From positions 27,279,715 through 27,343,714 of the forward strand of contig CM046353.1 in the NCBI GenBank assembly GCA_025403435.1: 64,000 nt of DNA. The letters are read 5' to 3'. This DNA is from Artocarpus heterophyllus (lineage: Eukaryota > Streptophyta > Magnoliopsida > Rosales > Moraceae). The notes beneath the pieces are model-generated. The model had not been told where the DNA came from and did no database searches. It saw only the letters and a list, made by a program, of their open reading frames with translations. Both the position numbers and the translations under genes were made by a program. Of the stretch, positions 34,341 to 45,332 are shown one piece after another (position 1 is the first letter of the stretch; each line of letters starts with the position of its first letter).

Positions 34341-34715
34341 GCGACGCAGATTTAGACATGCTGGAATGCTTCTCTCTAGAGAGTAGAGTTATGGAAGTAG
34401 CCTGGAAACAACAAAGTTGTGGCAGCGGTCTGGAAATGACAGAGCGCGGCAGTGGCCTGGGCTCGGCGAAGTTACTGTAGCTTGGGTACAGCATCATCTG
34501 GGTTTGTGTCGGCAACAATTACTCAGGTTGAGGAGTTCTTTGTTTGGGTCCAATTTTTTTTTAAAGGTTGGATTCAAGGATAGTTGTGTTTGATTTTCGA
34601 GTTTGGCTGATTTGAGGTTGCCGATTCAAATTTCAAAGAGGTTTGATTTTATAAGGGAATCAATTTGGCAGGTTTTTGTGTATCGATAGGGCTTCAAATG
34701 AAGGCTCTGATACAA

Positions 34716-34943
34716 TCTTTCAAACTCAGTAAAAGGAAGAACTAGTTCTCATTCTTTGATTCATCTTATTCACCGAGAAAAGAAATACAAAATATATAGT
34801 AGAGTCTGATAAATTATTACCAAATAAAACTAGAAAATCCTCCAAATCAAACGTAAAAATCTGGCTAATTATCTTGCCATTTAATACTATGAAAATCAAC
34901 TAAATCTTCTAAATTCAGAAATAATCATCAATATATTTCAACA
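34716..34943 (-). repeat. LTR of copia-3 (228 bp)
   Basis: In minus-strand sense it begins TGTTGAAATATATTGATG at 34943 and ends GAGTTTGAAAGA at 34716, next to the primer site. The last dinucleotide is GA where CA is expected. A TATATATT element lies at 34791-34798 (minus). It is short, as in many Ale/Tork-type copias. Confidence 0.7.
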
Positions 34944-35323
34944 CAAGATTTCATACACAGATTAGTATAAATATAAAGTTTATTAACTGGTGACATTATT
35001 CTGTGAATTCTAAATAAAAAGCTTGAATTTTATTAAAAAAATGTTAAATGGTCAAAATAAGAATTTGTATACATTACTTCACAAACATCCTATTGCAACA
35101 CTTGCATCGACACGGATATAGGGGTTAAGGTTGTAAAACTTCTTCGCCTGCCTTCTCTCAAGGCTTTTTCCATCTTTTTTTGGGAAAGAATCTCAACTCA
35201 ATGTATATTTGACTCCTGTACCTAATAAAGACATGTTAGCTGCAAGGAACAGCTAGTGCTGAAGGTTTCAAAAGAAGAAACAAGAAGTTCATAGCATATT
35301 AACAGACCCTATAAAAAGAAAAT
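34944..35323. other. unassigned sequence between copia-3 and T1
   Basis: About 380 bp with no recognisable retroelement motif on either strand. It includes a moderately GC-rich patch near 35100-35260 with a homopolymer T tract. It may be the oldest, pre-insertion DNA in the window, and it is absent from copy 2 because of the deletion there. No gene can be supported. Confidence 0.4.
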
Positions 35324-37412
35324 TGTAACACCAAAAAATTTAATTAAGTATGATTAGTATGCAAAATGGTGAATTAGTGTGCTTTAATGTAATTTGAACT
35401 TAATTTAATTATTTTGTGGTATTTTCAAATTAATCTCACTTTTAATTATTTTTAATTATTATTTTGAATTTTGAAACAAAACAATTTGTCAAGTGCCTAA
35501 CATGTCCCTCTTTGAAAACCAAGTGCTGGACATGGTTTTCACTCTGGAAACTACCCTATCTCTCTCTATTTATTCCCTCCTCCTCACTCTCCCTCGTCAC
35601 TCTCTCTCTCACCGTCACTCTCTTTCTCTTCTCCCTCTCATTTTGTTCCAAAATCGAGCAAGAGCTCTCGATTCCCAACGAAAGTGGACGCCAAGGAACA
35701 CGTTTGACCCTCCATAAACTTGATTCAAAGATCAATTTAAGGTTAGTTTACTTTATTTTCAAAGTTTCAAATTTTTGTCCCAATTCTTCGATTCTCTTTG
35801 TAAGTTGTAATCCGAGTTTCTCTTAGCTTAGAAACCCTTCCTTTAAGTTTGTGGAACCCAAATCATCACGAACCTAGGCTCGATTGGTTAAAAATCAAGC
35901 TAAACCAAGTTTCTATTTTTTTGTATTTTTAGAATAATTTGAAAATAATTGTGAAAAACTTGTTTAAAAGTGTTTAAATGTGTTCCAACATGTTTTTCTA
36001 TCATTTCTGAACATTATGAATGCTCTGGGAACTGTAAGAACAGGTTTAAAATGTGATTTGAGTTTGGGAAAGTTAAGGCTCGAATTCTAGAATTTTCTAC
36101 ATTTCGACAGGCCGAACTTGAGTTTGGTAGGCCGGATTCATATCTTCAGCAAGCCGAACTCAAGCGAGTTCAGCAGGCCAAACCCAAATGGTCTGTAGGC
36201 CGAACAGAGCTGTTCGACAAGCCGATAGAACTTTAGAAAAATTATTGATTTTCATCGATTTTCACTGCTTAAGGCATAAATAGACACCTTAACCTTATGG
36301 CATGATTTTGTGAATATAAATGGCACACTAAGACACCATGAGTTAGAATAGCATTGTAGAATACACTAAGTTAGATATTGACGGATCTTGTTTACATCTA
36401 AGGTTGTTTGTGGTTCTGTGGAGCTAACGTATAGTAGGTTGGGACTGTAATGTTTGTACTCATGTATGGGATAACAAGGTAGGACTCTAGTCCCTTTCTT
36501 TTGTTAGCCAAGATTTTAAAAAAGGTTTTGGCCACAAAATGTTTTCCTTCAAAAATGTTTTAAGGAGTGATTGAAAGGAATTTATCAATTATTTTCAATG
36601 ACTGTTGAACAATGAAATGACCACAATGAACAGAATAATGAATATAAATGAAAACATTTGGTAATATGAGACTTGAATAATGATATAGAGCCAGATATGT
36701 CACAAACATCATTTGGAATGATATATTAGGGCATGATGCCATACTCAAAGATCGGGTCGTGTAGAGAGTGACCTTGGGGGTATGTCTTGAAACCCAGCTG
36801 AGCCACTATAGTAGTGATTATAATGGCTTTGCTTAAGACAAAATGATGAGACTATTTCTGGATGAACAATGGACTAAATAGTAAGAATGGAATTAATGAA
36901 TTTTATTTGTTGTATTTTATAATCCTTGTGATAATAATGATTTTCATAGTAAAGTTTAATGTTTTCAAAGCTTAAAGTCCTACTGAGCCTTCCGCTCACG
37001 GTTTTATTGTTTTTAAAACTTCCCTCCACGTGGTTCGCAACATAGCGCTGAGTGGGACGCTACTGGACATACACGTGGACTATAGGATCTTTCTATCTAG
37101 CTTATCTACTTATCCAATCAAGGCATGTAATATTTTAATCATTTTCTTTTGATTTGGGCTATAGTTGCATTTATTTATGTCGATACTATGTGTGTGCATA
37201 AATATGGGTCTGGTAAGGCCGACTCATTCTTATCAGTTTTTATTTCTTCCTATTTTAACTTATTTTGGCTTAAGGGTACTTATGTAAAAAAAAAGTAAAT
37301 TTAGCACATTTTCGTAAATGACTTAATTAATTAATTTGTGAGTTTAATTAAAATTTGGTTTGATTAATTTAATTGATCAATCACGTCACTACTCGGATCA
37401 GGGTCCGTGACA
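35324..37412 (+). repeat. 5' LTR of T1 (2089 bp)
   Basis: It starts TGTAACACC and ends GTCCGTGACA. At 35563-35640 it has a CT-rich tract typical of plant LTR transcripts. At 36103-36225 there is a GC-rich cluster of aggccgaac and ttcgacaagccga words. At diagnostic positions such as gagtttgggaaagttaaggc it matches T2's 5' LTR, not T1's own 3' LTR (gagcctgaggaagctgaggc). The five bases before it are aaaat. Confidence 0.85.
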
Positions 37413-37430
37413 AATAAGTATTAGAGCCCT
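37413..37430 (+). other. primer-binding site of T1, tRNA-Met type
   Basis: aataagtattagagccct is a worn form of TTGGTATCAGAGCC. T2 keeps the better attaatatcagagccc at 58565. Confidence 0.75.
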
Positions 37431-37516
37431 AGTTTTTGAACCTTAGGAATTGTGCACCATAGGTACGACAATGGAAAAAGCACTACTAGTCCAATTTTGC
37501 TTTTAGAACTTAGAGA

Positions 37517-38660
37517 ATGGCACCTAGGCGCTGTCCAGCTGCAATTGATGAGAACCCCGCAAATGAGGAAGGCATGATGGGAACTATGTTTGCTGCTTTC
37601 CGATAGATGGTGACAATGGCTAGGCCTGATGATTCTGAGGCAAGTCACCGGCATAAGTATTTTAAGGAGTTTTAGCATGCATCCATCCTAACTTTCAACG
37701 GTAAATGGGACCCCCAAGCTGTTGAGTATTGGTTAGATTCGGTGGTGAAACATCTAGTCACTTTTGGAGTACCAGTGAATATCATGTTGAATTCGTAGCC
37801 CATAAACTGGAAGGTAGTGCTAACACTTGGTGGAAGCAAGCCAAGCATTTGGAAAATAATAGGAACATTGACTGGGAAAGATTCGAAGAGTTATTCTACA
37901 AGCGTTATTTTCCACAAGAGTATAGAGATCAAAAGACTGCCAAATTTTATTGCTTGGAGAAAGGTGACATGATAGCACGGGAATGTGTTTTGAATGTGAA
38001 AAGTGTATTAAGTTTCAGGAAGGACTTAAAGCATCCATCCAATGACAATTGGTTGCCTTATGACTCTAAAATTATGGTGAGTTGGTGTCGTCAGCTTTGT
38101 CAGTAGAAAGTGAAAGTGTTACCCACTATAAGAACAAGGCGAGGACTTTAGGAGGGCCCCAACAAAACAACAGGAGAGGCAACAACAACAACCACCAATC
38201 TCAAGCAAGGAATCAGCATGGTAATGCTAACAGTGGCAGTAGTATTTCTTCAGGCAGTAGACGGAGCAATTTTTACAACTTCCATTGTCATTACTACCAG
38301 CAGCCGTGACACATCAAGAGAAACTACCCAATAAGAAGTGCTGGACAAGAATCTCAGGTTGGAGAAGGAGTAAACTGTCAGCCTCAAACTCAGTCTTTTG
38401 CTCAGCCTTAGCCTCAACCTCAACAAATCCCTCAGTTGTAGTTTCACCAGTTTACTCGTCAACATATGCATTACCCAGAGTAAGGATATTAGCCGCAAAA
38501 TTTCCAATGGAATGCCCCACAATATTGAGCATCCCAATGTGGCTAGTGTGTAATCTCCACCACTGTAGCAAAATTGGCTGACAAATTCAAGACTTAGCAA
38601 TGCTAATAGAGAAAAAGGGAAAGCTCCAGCTCAAGTTCATGCCATGACTTTATGGGGTTC
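37517..38660 (+). pseudogene. T1 gag, degenerate
   Basis: It starts MAPRRCPAAIDENPANEEG at 37517 and soon meets a TAG. The capsid helices are open at 37729-38106 (HKLEGSANTWWKQAKHLENN, WERFEELFYKRYFPQEYRDQ), with a frameshift on each side. About 45 nt present in T2 (near 59136-59180) are deleted at about 37984. A glycine/asparagine-rich linker follows. The zinc knuckle reads CHYYQQP with Cys-to-Tyr changes and a TGA where T2 has GGA. The product would be the particle protein; this copy cannot make it. Confidence 0.85.
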
Positions 38661-38981
38661 TGATGCTTAAACCAACAATGTGGACTCATTCTTTCACTTG
38701 AGTTCATTTGTACATGTCTTAGGATTAGAGATAGAAGAATTTAATGAAACTTTGATTCTTACCTCACACTTAGGGCGAGTATATGTTAACAGTATGTATA
38801 AATCTTGTAAGATAATGATTGGGGGTGAGATTCTGAAAAGTGATTTGATTATAATCCCTATGAGTTGCTATGATGTAATCTTAAGAATGGACTGGTTGTT
38901 CAGGTATAATGCCATTGTAGATTGTCACATTAGAAAGGTAACCCCAGTGACCGATAGGGAGACAACAATTACTTACTAGGG
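38661..38981 (+). pseudogene. T1 retropepsin, catalytic motif deleted
   Basis: The domain body is open (38680-38979) with SHLGRVYVNSMYKSCKIMIG and CYDVILRMDWLFRYNAIVDC, the standard second half of a Tekay protease. The front should carry Asp-Ser/Thr-Gly-Ala before THSF; here THSF is reached without it, as in T2, so a small in-frame loss predates the duplication. T1 also has a 1-nt loss just after THSF relative to T2. Confidence 0.8.
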
Positions 38982-39109
38982 TGATAGGGATCGAGTGATG
39001 AGTGAGCAACTCATGAAGACATGTCTTAGAGGACGAAGGAATCTAGCTTGTTATTTGCTCCTTCTAAATCTAAAAGAAGAATCTAGTGCAGAGGAAGAAA
39101 TGTAGTGAT

Positions 39110-40420
39110 ATTGGTGGTTGATGAGTTCAATGATGTCTTTCCTGACGAGTTATCTAGATTGCCACCGCACCAGGAGATTGAGTTTGGTATTGAGTTACTC
39201 CCTAGGACCGCTCTGATTTCCATAGCACCATACTAAATGGCGGCGGCAAAAATAAAGGAATTACGGAAGCAACTTCAAAAACTTGTGGATAAAGGGTATA
39301 TTTGGAACAGTACGTCATTGTGGGTTGCATCAGTTTTGTTTGCCAAGAAACGTGATGGTACTCTCCGATTGTGTATCGATTATCGGTAGTTGAATTTGGT
39401 CACCGTGAAGAATAAATGTCTGTTGCTAAGAATTGATGAGTTATTTGATCAGTTAGGAGGTTCACGGTATTTCTCGAAGATAGATTTGTGTTATGGATAC
39501 CATTAACTCAAGATTAAGGAATAAGATATTCCCAAGACAGCTTTCAAGACCTAGTGTGGACACTTCGAGTTTCTGGTAATGTCATTTGGGTTGACGAATA
39601 CTCCAATAGCCTTCATGGATTTAATGAATCGGATTTTCAAGCCTTATTTAGATTAGTTTGTGATCGTGTTCATTAATGACATACTGATCTACTCTAAGAA
39701 CTGGGAGGAGAATGAGCAGCATCTAAGGATTGTGCTTCAAACTCTATGAGAGCACCAGTTGTATGCCAAAAAGGAAAGTGTGAATTTTGGTTGACCAAGG
39801 TTAAGTTTTTAGGACACATCGTCTCTAAGCAAGGTATTTAAATGGATCCTTCGTGGCTGAGATCTACAACTTTTTAGGACTTGCTAGATACTATAAGAAA
39901 TTTATGTAGGATTTCTCAAAGATAGCGGCTCTATTAACACGATTGATCAAGAAGAATGTTTGGTTTGAATGAAATGGAGAATATGAGTTTGCCTTGCAAA
40001 AGTTAAAGAACTAGTTGACCGCCACTCCAGTACTGGTCATACCAAGTAGTGATGAGCCTTACGAAGTCTACATAGATGCCTAAGGGCGCGGACTTGGATG
40101 CGTATTGATGCAACATAGACAGGTTGTGGTATATGGATCGTGACAGTTGAGACCTCACAAGCAGAACTACCCTACACATGATTTAGAGTTTGTAAGATAA
40201 TTCATGCGCTGTAGATTTAGAGGTGCTATTTGTATGAAGCAACTTTAGATTTTCTTGGATCATAAGAGCTTAAGGTATTTATTCACTCAGAGAAATCTAA
40301 ATTTGAGGTAGTAGAGATATATGAAATATATAGAAGACTACGATTTCATGCTGCAGTATCATCCTAGGAAAGCAAATATGGTTGCAGACATGCTTAGCAA
40401 GAAGTCTTCAAGAATTCTCG
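39110..40420 (+). pseudogene. T1 reverse transcriptase and RNase H, degenerate
   Basis: RT blocks: LPPHQEIEFGIELLP, KGYIWNSTSLWVASVLFAKK, then DYR-TAG-LN (39387), GYH-TAA-L (39504) and FKT-TAG-CGHFEF (39552), all three stops shared with T2. A further TAG at 39654 (PYLD-stop-FV) is private to T1. The catalytic box is FINDIL (Asn codon 39675-39677) where FIDDIL is expected; T2 has the same change. RNase H continues with [21 protein letters not shown] and HPRKANMVADMLSKK to about 40410, with more stops. No activity is possible. Confidence 0.9.
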
Positions 40421-40639
40421 CTTGTTTAGCACTAGAGGATTGGAAGAGAAATGCTACGGTAAGTGAATATGGGCTGTAGTGTCATGAAGATTTTGATTAG
40501 GTTTCGATGTATCAGATGGAATCAGCCCTAGCGCTCATTTAGATAGTAAAGTAGAATCAATGGCGCGATCAACATCTATAAGGGAAATAGACATGGATTT
40601 AGAATAGAGAGCAGTTTGAAGAATGGGAAATATATGTAG

Positions 40640-41460
40640 ATGGGTCATTGTATTTTAAGAAACGTTTGCCAGTACCTACGATAGAGGAGGTGACAAAGAC
40701 CGTGATGGACGAAGCCCACAAATCTTGATTTGCTATTCATCCAGGAAGCATAAAAATGTATCGTGATTTGAAGAGGCAATATTAGTGGAGAGGCAAGAGA
40801 AAGGATGTCCTAGAGTACGTTGCTAGATGTGTGACTTGCCTTTAGGTGAAAGGTGAGCATCAGAAGCCCACTAGACAACTTTAACTACTTCCCATTCTAG
40901 GGTAGAAATGGGAGCATGTTACGATGGATTTCCCCATCGGCTTGCCAAGAACAGGGCAAAAGCACGATGCAATTTGGGTTGTTGTTGTCAGGTTGACAAA
41001 ATCAGCGTATTTCATACCTTTTAGATCGACCTGTTCGAGGAGAGTTCTTGGAGAGCTATATCTGGAGAATATAGTGAGACTACATGGAGTTCCACTCTCC
41101 ATTATTTTTAATAGAGATACTCAATTTAGCGCCAAGTATTGGAGGAGTTTCCAAGAAGCCTTAGGCATAGATTTGAATTTTAGCATCACTTGTCAATCCT
41201 TAGACCAACAGGCAGTCCGAGTGACTCATTTAGATTCTTTAAGATATGTTACATGCTTGTGTATTGGATTTTGACGAGAACTGAAAGAGACACCTGTATC
41301 TGGTAGAATTCATGTACAACAATAGTTATCAAGCGAGTATTAGTATGGCACCATTCAAGGGATTCTATGGATGATAATGCCGATTACTAATGTGTTGGAT
41401 AGAACTAGAGGATAAGATCATTATCGGACCTGATGAGATCCGTGAGAGCAATGAAAAGGT
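40640..41460 (+). pseudogene. T1 integrase core, degenerate
   Basis: The zinc region includes AIHPGSIKMYRDLKRQY followed by a stop, WRGKRKDVLEYVARCVTCL and a stop. The core is open at 40924-41274 with MDFPIGLPRTGQKHDAIW, then RLHGVPLSIIFNRDTQF. The second catalytic Asp of the usual SDRD block is Asn; T2 shares this. A frameshift near 41205, also shared with T2, moves the RQSE block (catalytic Glu) into another frame. YNNSYQASISMAPF follows. The region is inactive. Confidence 0.85.
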
Positions 41461-41968
41461 CGTTGTGATTCGTGATCGGTTGAAAGCTACTGATAATAGG
41501 CAAAAGAGTTATGCGGATAAGAGACGCTGACCCCTAGAATTTGAAGGAGGTGACTTCGTTCTCTTAAAAGTTTCATCATGCAATGGAATTTCATATTTCA
41601 GTGTAACTGGGAAACTTGCACCGAGGTATATAGGACCATTCGAGATTACTCATCGTGTTGGTGTGGTTGCATACCAGCTTAGTCTTCCTCCCGAGCCTTC
41701 TCACGTTCATAATGTATTTCATGTGTCGATGCTTTGAAAATGTCCGCCCGAGCCGAGTAAGATTGTCTCATTCCATGATGTACAAATCTAAAGAGACACA
41801 ACCTACAAAGAGGTGCTAGTCCAGATTATTGATCAAAAGCTAATAAGCTTGCGATGTTGTGATATATCCCTAGTGAAAGTTATGTGGCAACACCACGGAG
41901 CTAATGAGGAGACCTGGGAATTAGAATCAACAATGCGCGAGTTGTACCTGCATTTATTTTGTTTTTGA
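41461..41968 (+). pseudogene. T1 integrase C-terminus with chromodomain-like tail
   Basis: The frame reads [40 protein letters not shown] and [10 protein letters not shown], followed by a stop that is absent in T2 (TGA versus TGG). The tail LVKVMWQHHGANEETWELES is complete and ends at a TGA at 41966. This tail is what marks the element as a Tekay-type chromovirus. It would direct integration to particular chromatin. Confidence 0.85.
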
Positions 41969-42000
41969 GATGATACCTAATTTCAAGGATGAAATTTCTT

Positions 42001-42015
42001 TTAGGGGTGGAGAGC
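42001..42015 (+). other. polypurine tract of T1
   Basis: ttaggggtggagagc directly precedes the 3' LTR and follows caaggatgaaatttctt, the same arrangement as in T2 at 63181. Confidence 0.8.
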
Positions 42016-42704
42016 TATAACACCCAAAAATTTAATTAAGTATGATTAGTATGTAAAATGGTGAATTAGTGTGCCTTAATGTAATTTGAACTTAATTTAA
42101 TTATTTTGTGGTATTTTTAAATTAATCTCACTTTTAATTATTTTTAATTGTTATTTTGAATTTTGAAACAAAACAATTTGTCAAATACTCAACATGTCTG
42201 TCTTTGAAAACCATGTGTTGGACATGGTTTTTACTCTAAAAACTACTTCGTCTCTCTCTCTTTATTCCCTCTTCCTCACTCTTCCTTGTCACTCTCTCTT
42301 TCTCACTGTCACTCTCTTTCTCTTCTCCCTTTCATTTTGTTCCAAACTCAAGCAAGAGCTCTCAATTCCCAGTGAAAGTGGAAGCCAAGGAACGCGTTTT
42401 GACCCTCCATAAACTCGATTCAAAGATCAATTTAAGGTTAGTTTACTTTATTTTCAAAGTTTCAAATTTTTTCCCCAATTCTTTGATTATCTTTTTAAGT
42501 TGTAATCCGAGTTTCTCTTAGCTTAAAAACCCTTGACTCTAAGTTTGTGGAACCAAAATCATCACGAACCTAAGCTCGATTGGGTAAAAATCAAGCTAAA
42601 CCAAGTTTTTTATTTTTTTGTATTTTCGGAATAAGTTGAAAATAATTGTGAGAAACTTGTTTAAAAGTGTTTAAATGTGTTCCAACATGTTTTTCTATCA
42701 TTTT

Positions 42705-45063
42705 TGTGACACCCGTTATTCTCCTAACGGGTATTGAGGTAATTAAATTAATTTTTAGTGTATAAAAAAAAATTGCTTCATTTAAATTTATTTTATAATA
42801 TTTATTTTTATCTATTTTTAAATTTTCTAAAATTCTCCTATATTTATTTAGTATGATTACTAAAAAGCCTTAGAACTTCTAATAAATCTCAAAAATGTCA
42901 TATTGGCATTATGTGTGTTAAAGTCTTTAGATGAGACATAAGGATATCTTTTCCAACTACTCTTGACCCTCATTTTCTTTATTTTCTCCGTGACATGCTT
43001 CAACATGTCTCCTCTATAATTGTTTCTATCACTTCTCTTCAAAGACTTCATCTTTTCTTCCTTTCTCTTCCACGGTTCCCACACTCTTCTTCTCATTTCT
43101 TTGCTGAAGCAAAATACTTAGAGAACTTCTTCAAGGCAGCCATAAAAATCAGCCACCATCACCTCCATTTGAGCAAGAATTTCAGTCATACCGAAGTAAA
43201 GGAACCAGTTTTGAAGCCATTTCAAGCTTCCAACTAACCATAATCCGAGGTTAGAATCTTATGAACAAATTTAGTCTTTCATTTATAAATTTTCTTTTAT
43301 ACTAAAGGATTATTCAAATTTGCGTTCTTAACCCTAAGTATATGTTTGTTGCTATTTTGGAGCATATGTATGAAGTCTAAGTGTATATGCCCTAGACAGA
43401 AAATTTATATTGTTAAACTTTGTAATACCTCTATGGGCAGTGGTTATTTCTTGAAATTCTAAGATTAAATTAAAATGAATTTTATGAATTGGTTTGCATA
43501 TTTGAAAAGTAGCATCCTAGGCTTTCTAACAAGCTATCATAAACCTAAATCGGAGTTGTATTTTATTTTCTAAGAATTATTCAATTTTTGTATTGGAAAC
43601 TAGTAAATCTGCCAGTTTGTTATGGTATACCAGCTGCTAACCTGAACCAAGAACCCATCTTTGCTCACCACCTAATTCTTTAATGTCTTGCAACCTTTCC
43701 AATATTATCCTAAGTGATTGATGAATCTTATTAGGGACTAAAACATATAGATTACTTGTTCACATTTTATATTGTGTTAAGACAAAAATTGTTTACTGTG
43801 GTATTCAAAAGAGATTTATATAAAAGCTTTAATGGCATACTAGTAAGATAGGTTTACACATGATTTATTTATGAATGTAGTTGTATGTTGTGCTTTAGTT
43901 TTAATTGTCCTTATGCACGCCTTAGGATCAAGGGAGTATGGAGCTAACGTTAATTGATTCTAGGATTAAAAGATTGTTGATAAGCTTGAAAGGTAGGGAT
44001 TCTATTACTCATCTTTTGTGAGGTTTTTATAGAATTAAAATTGATTGTTTTGCCGCAATATATATATCTATGTTGAACTAATATTATATGAGTATCACAT
44101 ATGAAACTATGACATGGACTCGTCTTGTATTGTATGGCGAGGAACATAATGAATTGACACATGTTATAAATTGAGAAGCATGGTTAGGAAAACTAACTCT
44201 ATTAATAATGATTCAATATAGAGAAATTGTGAGACATGAAGAGGGCGACGGTTACGTCCTTGGGCATGAATACCCTAAAAGGTAAAATAGGGGGAAGGCG
44301 ATGATGCTTCCTTGGGTTGAAAGTCCCAGAACACACTGTACAGGAATCGACTTGGTGAGGACTCGGGGCTTGATGTCCCCTCATCGGAACACCCTTGGAA
44401 TGTTTATAGGGTGATCAAGTGCGCCCATTTGGGTTTCGATGAGTTGAGTGATACTCAATTTAACATGGATACCTAGGAACAATGATGATTGGTAATATTT
44501 GTATAAATGTGTAATTATGACACTTGGTAATGATTAACTACGGTATCCATAAGATGTGATAATAATAAACCTCATAATCTGGAATATGATGTAACTTACT
44601 AACCATGCAGGTTTTAATGTGGTAATGATAAAAACCTAAAGGTGAGTAATGGCTTTCTCTACTGAGCATAGTGTCGCTCATTCCCTTATATTTTTATCTT
44701 TTCAGGACTCACTAAGTGTGAGGTGGCTATGAGAAATATAGTTGAGGAAGTGATGTAGCTATATTACATTGGGACTGCTTCAATTGTTGAGAATGTTCTT
44801 CATGATAATGTAAGCATCAATTGTTACTTTTCGTGACTGTATTACAATGTGTTGAGGGTTAAAATGATGATGACAACAGTTTATATTATTAAATTTAAGG
44901 TGCTACATTAAAACTATGGTTTATTTGTCGTTTATATTTTTATTTTTGAGTTGAGAGTTTTCATTTAAGTCCCGAGTAAATTTTATTTTTAAGGTTTTAC
45001 TTTTATTATTTATTTTTATTTTATCTCATTAAAAACTGTTAACCCCCATATAGGGGCGTTACA
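42705..45063 (+). mobile_element. solo LTR of an unrelated retrotransposon, with target duplication
   Basis: The 2359-bp insert begins TGTGACACCCGTTATTC and ends GGGGCGTTACA. It is flanked by the 5-bp repeat ATTTT at 42700-42704 and 45064-45068. It has no primer site, polypurine tract or coding sequence, so it is a solo LTR left by recombination between two LTRs. TGTGACACC...GTTACA termini and the length fit a gypsy-type LTR. The ORF-like stretches near 42860-43240 and 43950-44380 are LTR leader or antisense sequence. T2 has the empty site at 63876-63880. Confidence 0.9.
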
Positions 45064-45248
45064 ATTTTCGAACATTTTGCGAGCTCTGAGAACTGTAAGA
45101 GTAGGTTTAAAATGAGATTTGAGCCTGAGGAAGCTGAGGCTTGAATTTTCTCAAATCTTGGAATTTTCTAGGTTTCGACAGATCAGCAGGCCAAACTTGA
45201 GTTTGACAGGCTAGATTCAAGAGTTTGACAAGTCAGATTCATATCTTT

Positions 45249-45332
45249 GGTAGGCCGAACTCAAGCGAGTTTGGCAGGCTGAACTCAAGCAAGTTTGGTA
45301 GGCCGAACTCAAGCGAGTTTGGCAGGCCGGAC
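45249..45332 (+). repeat. 24-bp tandem repeat in the T1 3' LTR
   Basis: Three full units and half a fourth: 45249-45272, 45273-45296, 45297-45320 and 45321-45332. Each begins gg(t/c)aggc(c/t)gaactcaag. The 5' LTRs of T1 and T2 have a single equivalent, so the array expanded in the 3' LTR. T2's matching region lies beyond the window. Confidence 0.85.

Larger units (their letters stand above)
33915..34943 (-). mobile_element. third Ty1/copia fragment, copia-3: LTR and partial gag
   Basis: A short LTR (34716-34943), a primer site (ggctctgatacaa, 34703-34715, minus-strand TTGTATCAGAGCC) and a leader plus partial gag run leftward until copia-A interrupts them at 33914. The rest of copia-3 is not visible on the other side of copia-A, because that side joins the Athila LTR instead. 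Confidence 0.75.

Noticed and set aside
37413..37430. tRNA-like similarity
   Set aside because: This and the other tRNA matches are short primer-binding sites; no cloverleaf can be drawn around them.
42860..44384. Several short frames in the 2.36-kb insert
   Set aside because: The insert has LTR termini and a target duplication; the frames lack motifs and fit LTR sequence by chance.
45249..45332. CRISPR-like regular repeat
   Set aside because: The units are directly adjacent without spacers and lie within an LTR in plant DNA.
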